This document shows, piece after piece, positions 57,001 through 64,000 of a stretch of DNA of 64,000 nucleotides. Origin of the DNA: Actinomycetales bacterium (GTDB taxonomy: Bacteria > Actinomycetota > Actinomycetes > Actinomycetales > Microbacteriaceae); the NCBI GenBank assembly GCA_015655415.1, contig JAATFB010000060.1, forward strand, positions 1-64,000, given 5' to 3'. The position numbers and the translations under genes are program-made. Numbering within the stretch: the first letter of the stretch is position 1; every line of letters begins with the position of its first letter. The notes below the pieces were generated by a model that was not told where the DNA came from, made no database searches, and was given only the letters and a program-made list of their open reading frames with translations.

Positions 57001-58461
57001 ATGTGCGGCATAGTCGGCATCGTCTCTACCGAGCCGGTCAACCAACTGGTCTACGACAGCCTCCTCCTCCTGCAGCACCGCGGACAGGACTCGACCGGGA
57101 TCGCCACGGCAAACGGCAACACGTTCCACATGCACAAGGCACGCGGTCAGGTTCGAGAGGCGTTCCGCACCCGCGACATGCGCTCGCTGCTTGGGAACAT
57201 GGGCCTCGGCCACGCCCGCTACACGACGAAGGGCGACGCCGCCAACGAGCAGGAGGCGCAGCCCTTCTACGTGAACGCCCCGTACGGCATCGTCCTGGTG
57301 CACAACGGCAACCTCACGAACACCCGAGAGCTGGCCGACGATCTGTTCCACATCGACCGCCGGCACGTGAACTCGACCAGCGACACCGAGCTCCTCGTGA
57401 ACGTGCTGGCCACCGAGCTACAGGGGCAGATCACGGGCCTGGACTTCGACCCCGACCAGGTGTTCACGGCCGTCGAGCGCGTGCACGAGCGCGTGGAGGG
57501 CGCCTACGCCGCGATCGCGATGGTCGCAGGGCAGGGGCTGCTCGCCTTCCGCGACCCGTTCGGCATCCGGCCGCTGATCCTCGGCCGCAAGCCCGTGGGG
57601 CTCGTCGGAGACGAGTGGATCGTGGCGTCCGAGTCGGTCGTGCTCGAGGCCCTCGGCTACGAGGTCGTGCGCGACGTGCAGCCCGGCGAGGCCGTGTTCG
57701 TCACGCTCTCCGGCGAGCTGTACAGCAGGCAGTGCGCCAAGAACCCCGTGCTGGTGCCGTGCTCGTTCGAGTACGTCTACCTCGCGCGGCCCGACTCCGT
57801 GATGAACGGGATCTCGGTGTACGAGGCGCGGCTGCGCCTGGGCAACCGGCTCGCGGACACCATCGCCCGGTACGCCCCGCTGGGCGACATCGACGTGGTG
57901 ATGCCCATCCCGGACTCCTCGCGCCCGGCGGCGTCCCAGGTCGCCCAGAAGCTGGGCATCGAGTACCGCGAGGGCTTCTACAAGAACCGTTACGTGGGGC
58001 GAACGTTCATCATGCCGGGACAGGCGCAGCGCAGGAAGAGCGTGCGTCAGAAGCTCAACGCCATGTCCACGGAGTTCAAGGGCAAGAACGTGCTCATCGT
58101 CGACGACTCCATCGTGCGCGGCACCACGTCGAAGGAGATCGTCGACATGGCCCGGGCCGCCGGCGCCAACCAGGTGACGTTCACCTCCGCGGCCCCGCCG
58201 GTGCGGTTCCCGCACGTGTACGGCATCAACATGCCCAGCCGCCGGGAGCTCATCGCGGCCGGCCGGAGGATCCCCGAGATCGCGCTCGAGCTCGGTGCCG
58301 ACAGCCTGATCTACCAGGAGGTGCGCGATATGAAGGACGCGATCCTCGAGGGCCAGGACCTCGTGACCGACCTCGAGATGAGCTGTTTCACCGGGGACTA
58401 CATCACCGGCACCGTCACGCCCGAGTACCTGGAGTGGGTGGAGCGCACGCAGCTGAGCTGA
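57001..58461 (+). CDS. purF: Amidophosphoribosyltransferase
   Basis: MCGIVGIVSTE...LLLLQHRGQDSTGIA; VLIVDDSIVRGTTSKEIV PRPP motif. Confidence 0.97.
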   Translation: MCGIVGIVSTEPVNQLVYDSLLLLQHRGQDSTGIATANGNTFHMHKARGQVREAFRTRDMRSLLGNMGLGHARYTTKGDAANEQEAQPFYVNAPYGIVLVHNGNLTNTRELADDLFHIDRRHVNSTSDTELLVNVLATELQGQITGLDFDPDQVFTAVERVHERVEGAYAAIAMVAGQGLLAFRDPFGIRPLILGRKPVGLVGDEWIVASESVVLEALGYEVVRDVQPGEAVFVTLSGELYSRQCAKNPVLVPCSFEYVYLARPDSVMNGISVYEARLRLGNRLADTIARYAPLGDIDVVMPIPDSSRPAASQVAQKLGIEYREGFYKNRYVGRTFIMPGQAQRRKSVRQKLNAMSTEFKGKNVLIVDDSIVRGTTSKEIVDMARAAGANQVTFTSAAPPVRFPHVYGINMPSRRELIAAGRRIPEIALELGADSLIYQEVRDMKDAILEGQDLVTDLEMSCFTGDYITGTVTPEYLEWVERTQLS

Positions 58462-58492
58462 GGCACGACCGCCCGGTTCCGTCGCGCACGCA

Positions 58493-58548
58493 CACAAGGC
58501 ACAAGGCACAAGGCACAAGGCACAAGGCACAAGGCACAAGGCACAAGG
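58493..58548. repeat. Heptanucleotide tandem array (CACAAGG)x8
   Basis: Eight consecutive perfect copies. Confidence 0.95.
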
Positions 58549-58567
58549 CATCCGATAGCGTGAGCGG

Positions 58568-59083
58568 ATGCACCGGCATCCGTGGCTGCGGCTGCTCGCC
58601 TGGCTCGTCGACTGGGCCTGCGTGCTCGTCTGGGTCGGTGCGGTCGCGGCGGTCGGCGTCCCCCTTCACCTGGCGGGCGTCACGGACGGTCTCGGCACCG
58701 TCGGGCTCAACGTGGTCGGCGGCCTCACGGTGGTGGTGCCGGTGACGGTCGCGCTCACGGCCCTGGAGGCGAGCACGTGGAGGGCGACGCCTGGCAAGCG
58801 GACGCTCGGGCTGCGCGTGGCGGCGCGCGACGGGGGACGGGCATCCTTCGCAGTCTGCCTGCTGCGCAACACCCTCAAGGTGGCCGTGCCTTGGCTGCTT
58901 GGACACGCCGCGGTCTTCGCCATCGTCGCCGCAAGCGCCTCGCGCAGCGTGCCGACAGGGGTGTGGGCGCTCACGGTCGCGGCGTACGTGCTGCCGATCG
59001 CCTACGTGATCGCACTGTTCGTCGGCAGCGGGCGCACGCCCTACGATGTCGCCTCGGGCACGAGCGTCGCGAGGGTCGGCTGA
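58568..59083 (+). CDS. RDD-family membrane protein
   Basis: LLAWLVDWACVLVWVG...ATPGKRTLGLRVAARDGG...LLRNTLK. Confidence 0.88.
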   Translation: MHRHPWLRLLAWLVDWACVLVWVGAVAAVGVPLHLAGVTDGLGTVGLNVVGGLTVVVPVTVALTALEASTWRATPGKRTLGLRVAARDGGRASFAVCLLRNTLKVAVPWLLGHAAVFAIVAASASRSVPTGVWALTVAAYVLPIAYVIALFVGSGRTPYDVASGTSVARVG

Positions 59084-59179
59084 TCCCTCGTTCCGGCCGC
59101 CTCTGACCAGGAGCGACGCCACGCGCGTGCGTCGGCGATCCCGGCGAGGCGGCGGGTCCGTCAGCCCCGTTCGCTTCCG

Positions 59180-59845
59180 TCATCCCTGTTCGGCGTCGCG
59201 CCCGGTCGACGCGCCGCGCTGATCCGAGGCGCCGCCGTCTCGGGCCGCGATCTCGCCGAGGTCTGTCAGGTCGCGGTCCCCGGTGGCCGCACGCCGCACG
59301 CCGATGCGATCGGCCAGCACGGTGCGCTCGGTGCGCCTGGTGGCCGCGGCCGCGATGATGGCGGCGAGGGCGCCCAGCCCGACGCCGACGGCCACAGACG
59401 CCAGCAGCACGAATCCGAAGACGGTGTTGCGGTCATACCCCGAGCCCTGCGGGAACGAGTACGTGAGGATGAAAGACGCGACCGCGAACAGGACGCCGCC
59501 CAGGATCATGAAGCGGCCGTACCGGGGCGTGCGGCGGACCCGGACCTCGTGCTCCGACTCGACGATCGCCTCCTCGCCGGGCGGCTCGACGGGCGGCGAC
59601 TCGACGTGCGGCGACTCCACGGGCGGCTCGACGAGCGGCGACTCGACGGACGCCGGCTCGACGGGCGGCTCGACGGACGCCGGCTCCACGGACGCCGGCT
59701 CCTTGACGGCACCGGCCCCGGCGGCCGACGGCTCGGGCGCATCGACCGGGGTCAGGGCCGAGGCTCCCGCCGGGGCGCCGGTCTGCGACAGGTCGTCGGT
59801 CTGCGGCAGGTCGTCGCGGTCGGGATCGTCGGAGTCGCGGGACAT
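59180..59845 (-). CDS. Membrane protein with proline/glutamate repeat-rich N-terminus
   Basis: PASVEP / PPVESP repeats then two TM helices; start trimmed to MSRDSDD. Confidence 0.65.
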   Translation of the reverse strand: MSRDSDDPDRDDLPQTDDLSQTGAPAGASALTPVDAPEPSAAGAGAVKEPASVEPASVEPPVEPASVESPLVEPPVESPHVESPPVEPPGEEAIVESEHEVRVRRTPRYGRFMILGGVLFAVASFILTYSFPQGSGYDRNTVFGFVLLASVAVGVGLGALAAIIAAAATRRTERTVLADRIGVRRAATGDRDLTDLGEIAARDGGASDQRGASTGRDAEQG

Positions 59846-59907
59846 CCGTCCATTGTCTCGCATCCCGCCGGACACCCCGTCCCCGGCCCGTGCCGCCCAC
59901 CTGCCCC

Positions 59908-60010
59908 CTGCCCCATCCGCCCCACCTGCCCCATCCGCCCCATCCGCCCCACCTGCCCCATCCGCCCCATCCGCCCCACCTGCCCCATCCGCCCCATCCG
60001 CCCCACCTGC
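59908..60010. repeat. 27-bp minisatellite CCCCATCCGCCCCATCCGCCCCACCTG, about 4 copies
   Basis: Direct reading. Confidence 0.88.
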
Positions 60011-60202
60011 CCGCATCGGCCCGCGCCGAGAAGCCAGAAGAGGGCGGAAAGCACGAGCCAGAGGAGCAATTCCCGGCTTCTCGCTCGGCGCACCGGGGAA
60101 CGGGCGCCGGGGAGCGGGCACCGGGCATGGGAACAGGGGCCGGGAACAGGGGCCGGTGGTATTGGGGCCGGTGGTATTGGGGCCCGGGGGTACTGGGGCC
60201 GG

Positions 60203-60583
60203 TCAGCGGGGGCGGTACACCGGCAGGTACGGCTCGAGCGTTGCGCGGGTCCCCGAGGCGTGCACCGCGCCCGACGCGACCGCCTCCGCCCATGAGGTGC
60301 CGCCGGTCGCGAGGGCCAGCCAGGTGCGGGCATCCGTCTCGACGACGTTCGGCGGCGTTCCCCGGGTGTGGCGCGGCCCCTCGACGCACTGGACCGCGCC
60401 GAACGGCGGCACCCGGACCTCGACGGCGTTGCCCGGAACCCTCTCCGCGAGCGCCTGCAGCAGGAAGCGCACGGCCGTCGCAGCGACCTCGCGCGGCACG
60501 GACGCCTCGCCGGACACGAACGACGCCCGTGCCGCCGACACCGCCGCCGTGCCTTCCGCCTCCGGGATCCGTGCCCTCGCCAT
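60203..60583 (-). CDS. Sterol-carrier-like family protein adjacent to purD
   Basis: VEVRVPPFGAVQCVEGPRHTRGTPPNVVETDARTWLALATG; start trimmed to MARARIPE. Confidence 0.75.
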   Translation of the reverse strand: MARARIPEAEGTAAVSAARASFVSGEASVPREVAATAVRFLLQALAERVPGNAVEVRVPPFGAVQCVEGPRHTRGTPPNVVETDARTWLALATGGTSWAEAVASGAVHASGTRATLEPYLPVYRPR

Positions 60584-60689
60584 GCGCTCCATTCTGCCCG
60601 GGAGCGCGCGCCGACCCTCCACGTCCCGCGCCGCCGCCGGGCGCGCGCGCCCACGCTGGGCGGAACCGCCACACCCTACGATGGGCAGA

Positions 60690-61982
60690 ATGAGGATTCT
60701 CGTTCTGGGATCGGGCGCGCGCGAGCACGCCATCATCCGCGCGCTGCTGGCCGAGGACGCCGACCACGACATCACCGCCGCTCCGGGCAACGCGGGCATC
60801 GCCGACGATGCCCGCACCATCGGGATCGACCCGAGCGACGGTGTCGCGGTCGCATCCTACGCGGAGGCGCACGGCGTAGACCTCGTCGTCGTCGGTCCCG
60901 AGGCGCCGCTCGTCGCCGGGGTCGCCGACGCGGTGAGAGCGCGAGGCATCCCGGTCTTCGGCCCCGGCAGGGCGGCGGCGCAGCTCGAAGGCTCGAAGGC
61001 GTTCGCCAAGCGCATCATGGACTCCGCGGGAGTCCCCACCGGTCGTGCCGAGGTCGTCGGCACGCTCGGCGAGGCACGCGCGGCCCTCGAACGCTTCGGC
61101 GAGCCATACGTCGTGAAGGCCAACGGGCTCGCCGCAGGCAAGGGCGTGCTCGTCACGGAGGATCGCGGCGCCGCGCTCGCGCACGCATCCCGCTGGCTGG
61201 AGCACGGCACGGTGCTCGTCGAGGAGTTCCTCGACGGCCGCGAGGTTTCACTCTTCCTGCTCAGCGACGGCGAGCACGTGCTCCCCCTCGCACCCGCGCA
61301 CGACTACAAAAGGCTCCTCGACGGAGACCACGGACCGAACACGGGCGGGATGGGCGCGTACTCCCCCGTGCCGTGGCTCGACGAGGGTTTCGTCGACGAG
61401 GTCGTCGACACCATCGCGCTTCCCACGATCCGAGCCATGGACATAGAGCGGGCCCCGTTCATCGGGCTGCTCTACATCGGACTCATCGTGACCGACGCCG
61501 GGCCCCGCGTCATCGAGTTCAATGCGCGCTTCGGCGATCCGGAGACGCAGGCGGTGCTGCCGCGGCTCGTGACGCCCCTCTCGGGCCTGCTGCTCGCGGC
61601 GGCGACCGGCGGTCTCGGCTCGCTGCCACGGCCCGAGTTCGCGCTCGATGTCGCCGTGGCCGTGGTGCTCGCCAGCGAGGGGTATCCGGAGGCGCCGGTG
61701 ACGGGACGCCCGATCCACGGGCTGGATGCCGCATCCGCCGTTCCGGAGGTGCAGATCCTGCACGCGGCGACCGGCATCGAGGCGCGGTCGATGGATGCCA
61801 CGTCGAGCTGGTCGACCGAGGCCCTGGTTGCGACAGGAGGCCGCGTGCTGAACGCCGTGGCGCTCGGCACGACCTTCGAGGAGGCGCGCGAGCGGGCCTA
61901 CGAGGCGCTGGGCAGGATCACGCTCGAAGGCGGTCAGTTCCGCGCGGACATCGCCGCCGCCGTCCCGTCCGCAGCCCGCTGA
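60690..61982 (+). CDS. purD: Phosphoribosylamine-glycine ligase
   Basis: MRILVLGSGAREHAIIRAL, KANGLAAGKGVLV, GPNTGGMGAYSPVP, EFNARFGDPETQ. Confidence 0.97.
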   Translation: MRILVLGSGAREHAIIRALLAEDADHDITAAPGNAGIADDARTIGIDPSDGVAVASYAEAHGVDLVVVGPEAPLVAGVADAVRARGIPVFGPGRAAAQLEGSKAFAKRIMDSAGVPTGRAEVVGTLGEARAALERFGEPYVVKANGLAAGKGVLVTEDRGAALAHASRWLEHGTVLVEEFLDGREVSLFLLSDGEHVLPLAPAHDYKRLLDGDHGPNTGGMGAYSPVPWLDEGFVDEVVDTIALPTIRAMDIERAPFIGLLYIGLIVTDAGPRVIEFNARFGDPETQAVLPRLVTPLSGLLLAAATGGLGSLPRPEFALDVAVAVVLASEGYPEAPVTGRPIHGLDAASAVPEVQILHAATGIEARSMDATSSWSTEALVATGGRVLNAVALGTTFEEARERAYEALGRITLEGGQFRADIAAAVPSAAR

Positions 61983-62035
61983 GACGGGGCGGCCGTTCGC
62001 CGCGGTTCACGAGGTCGTGATTCGCCGGCTCACGC

Positions 62036-62120
62036 GATTCGCCTGTTCACGACATTCGCCCGTTCACGAGATTCGCCCGTTCACGAGATTCGCCCGTTCA
62101 CGAGATTCGCCCGTTCACGA
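62036..62120. repeat. 17-bp tandem repeat GATTCGCCCGTTCACGA, 5 copies plus degenerate flanks
   Basis: Units at 62036, 62053, 62070, 62087, 62104; degenerate unit at 62019. Confidence 0.92.
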
Positions 62121-62284
62121 GATTCGCCTGAACTGCATTCTTCACGCCCCGCTACATGGGAATCCGCATCGGTATGTAGCAGATCGTCAATTCTCTAGCA
62201 GCCGATTACGGGCGACAGCGCCCGACGACGACAGCGCACAGCGACCCAGCGCACAGTGGCCGCAGCACACGGGTGCGCAGCGCA

Positions 62285-62896
62285 TCAGGCGCCCACTGGT
62301 GGATCGATGAGCAGTGCGACGCGATCGGCGAGGTATCCGTCGAACGGTGCAAGGGCGCCCGGATCGGAGTCGGCCCAACGGACCCACGCCGCGCCATCGC
62401 GCACGGTGAGGGGTCCGGATGCCGCGACCAGGCTCGCATCCAGCGCAATGGGTCTCGCGTCGTAGTCGACGGTCGTGCCGGCGGGGAACCGCCCGCGGAA
62501 GGCCGCCACGCCCAGCTGACGACGACGCTCGGCGGATGCCGCCTGGTAGGTCGGTCGCCCTGGCTCGCGCGACCGCGTGACGGATCCGGTCGCGAAGACC
62601 GCGGGCGGGTGGTGCAGCGGGCCCGTGACGCCGGCGGCGGAGCGCGATCGGCCATCCCGACGATCGGGCACGGCCCCCTCGTCGGCGGCCAGCAGCAGCA
62701 CACCGAGCCGCCAGACGCGGCCGATCGGGCGCAGTCGCTCGGCGCGCGGCAGCAGCAGGATGCGACCGGGCGGCACGTACTCTGCGAGCGCCTCCGTGCG
62801 TGCGCCGGAGGCCGCAAGCCGGAATGCGGCATCCGCGAACGCGGCACGCACGTGCTCGATCGCCGCCGCGTCCGCCGCCGCGATCTCGTCGGGCAT
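62285..62896 (-). CDS. Conserved hypothetical actinobacterial protein
   Basis: 203 aa ORF with good GC3 usage; no family recognised. Confidence 0.6.
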   Translation of the reverse strand: MPDEIAAADAAAIEHVRAAFADAAFRLAASGARTEALAEYVPPGRILLLPRAERLRPIGRVWRLGVLLLAADEGAVPDRRDGRSRSAAGVTGPLHHPPAVFATGSVTRSREPGRPTYQAASAERRRQLGVAAFRGRFPAGTTVDYDARPIALDASLVAASGPLTVRDGAAWVRWADSDPGALAPFDGYLADRVALLIDPPVGA

Positions 62897-62956
62897 GCCC
62901 TCACACTATGGCTCTGCGCGCCACTCGCCGGTACCCCCACCCCCGCCCCCGCCCCC

Positions 62957-63009
62957 AGAAGCCACTTGGTGTCCCTCCGCCGGGCCGGTGAAAACACCAA
63001 GTGGCTTCT
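62957..63009. repeat. Long inverted repeat (hairpin)
   Basis: AGAAGCCACTTGGTGT - 21 nt - ACACCAAGTGGCTTCT, perfect 16-bp arms. Confidence 0.9.
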
Positions 63010-63089
63010 CGCCGGGGGCCTGGGGGGGAGGGGGGAGGAGGGGGGCTGGGGGGAAAGGGGCTGGGGGAAGGGGGCTGGGAGGAACGGGC

Positions 63090-64000
63090 TCAGGCCAGGA
63101 GGCGGTCCAGGTAGGCGTTGCGGAAGACGCCGTGCGGGTCGTACTTCGCCACCAGGGCCCGGAAGTCGTCGAACCTCGGGTACATCGACGGCACAGCGTG
63201 GTCGGGATCGAGGAAGACCTTGCCCCAGTGCGGACGGGCTCCGAGCGGGAACAGCGCGCCCTCGACGGCAGGAAGCACCGCCTCCACGCCCGCCTGGTCG
63301 CGCTTCCAGGTGAAGTGGATGCCCAGCACGTCCCTCTGGTACGCCGAGCTCAGCCACAGTCCGTCCGAGGCGACCGTGCGCAGCTCGGCCACCTGCAGCA
63401 CCGGCGCCATCCGCTCCGACAGGGGCAGCAGCGCACGGACGGCGTCGGCCGCACGCTCGCGCGGCACCAGGTACTCGCTCTGGATCTCCTGGCCGCTGCT
63501 CGGCGTGAACGCGAGCCGGAAGTGCGCGAGACGCTCGTACCAGGGCCCCGGCACGCCGAACTGGTCGGTGCAGCTGTCCGCCGCGACGCCGGGCAGCGGA
63601 TGCCGCTTCTCGGTCGCCTGCGCGGCGCCCAGGAACGTCTCCGGCGCCTGAAGCGAGTCATCGCCGACGACCCGCTTCAGCCAGATCTGCTGCACCCCGC
63701 CGACCCACCTGGTGAAGATGCTCACGCTGTAGGCGGCCGAGGTGATGGCGTTCAGGTTGTCGAGGACGGTCGACCAGTCGAGATCGACGTAGACGGTCTG
63801 GGCCACCTGGAACGTCGGCACGACGTCGAGGGTCACGGCCGTCACGAGGCCGAGGGCGCCCAGGCCCACCACCGCACCGTCGAAGTCCTCGTCCCCTCGC
63901 CGCAGCACGCGCAACGCGCCGGTGCCGTCGACGAACTCGATGCCGGCGACGACCGCGGCCATGCTCGCATTGCGATCCCCGGAGCCGTGCGTGCCGGTGG
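63090..64000 (-). CDS. FAD-binding alditol/xylitol oxidase-like protein (VAO family), truncated by window end
   Basis: Reading through the window end gives TGTHGSGDRNASMAAVVAGIEFVDG (covalent-FAD-type motif); C-terminus HWGKVFLD...YPRFDDFRALVAKYDPHGVFRNAYLDRLL. Confidence 0.87.
   Translation of the reverse strand, partial: TGTHGSGDRNASMAAVVAGIEFVDGTGALRVLRRGDEDFDGAVVGLGALGLVTAVTLDVVPTFQVAQTVYVDLDWSTVLDNLNAITSAAYSVSIFTRWVGGVQQIWLKRVVGDDSLQAPETFLGAAQATEKRHPLPGVAADSCTDQFGVPGPWYERLAHFRLAFTPSSGQEIQSEYLVPRERAADAVRALLPLSERMAPVLQVAELRTVASDGLWLSSAYQRDVLGIHFTWKRDQAGVEAVLPAVEGALFPLGARPHWGKVFLDPDHAVPSMYPRFDDFRALVAKYDPHGVFRNAYLDRLLA

Noticed and set aside
62036-62120. Possible CRISPR array
   Set aside because: Units are contiguous with no spacers and no cas genes; a simple tandem repeat.

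Overview
High-GC actinobacterial chromosome segment, Microbacteriaceae-like by gene content and repeat style (inference). Almost all of it can be assigned to ordinary protein-coding genes. I saw no rRNA, tRNA, CRISPR array, integrase or transposase. Main blocks: (1) YcnI/CopC copper-type genes, an MFS exporter with MarR, and a DEAD-box helicase (0-6 kb). (2) A ~22 kb catabolic island (about 6.36-28.66 kb) encoding an ABC importer with two paralogous binding lipoproteins, a FadR-type GntR regulator, a ComA-like phosphosulfolactate-synthase-family protein, a TcuA-like flavoprotein, a split sulfopyruvate-decarboxylase-like TPP enzyme, two aldehyde dehydrogenases, two beta-hydroxyacid dehydrogenases, a second TPP enzyme, RraA-like and MmgE/PrpD proteins, and an etfB-etfA-cytochrome b operon. 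Its intergenic regions share a palindrome centred on GTAATAC, e.g. ACTGTAATACAGT and ACCGTAATACGGT. (3) Esterase, RND efflux, MocR/YczE, DUF4097/PadR, APC permease, FMO-like protein, DUF3073, a two-component system and an ABC exporter (29-45.7 kb). (4) A polyol/sugar uptake and catabolism cluster containing an internally deleted SDR gene (46-53.6 kb). (5) purM, MocR/CMD, purF, RDD, SCP-like and purD genes, then an alditol-oxidase-like gene cut by the window end. The best candidate for an undescribed system is the GTAATAC-regulated island. Its substrate cannot be determined from sequence alone; an organosulfonate or a di/tricarboxylate are both open. Coordinates come from the supplied ORF track, with starts trimmed where the sequence supported it. 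No database search was run.
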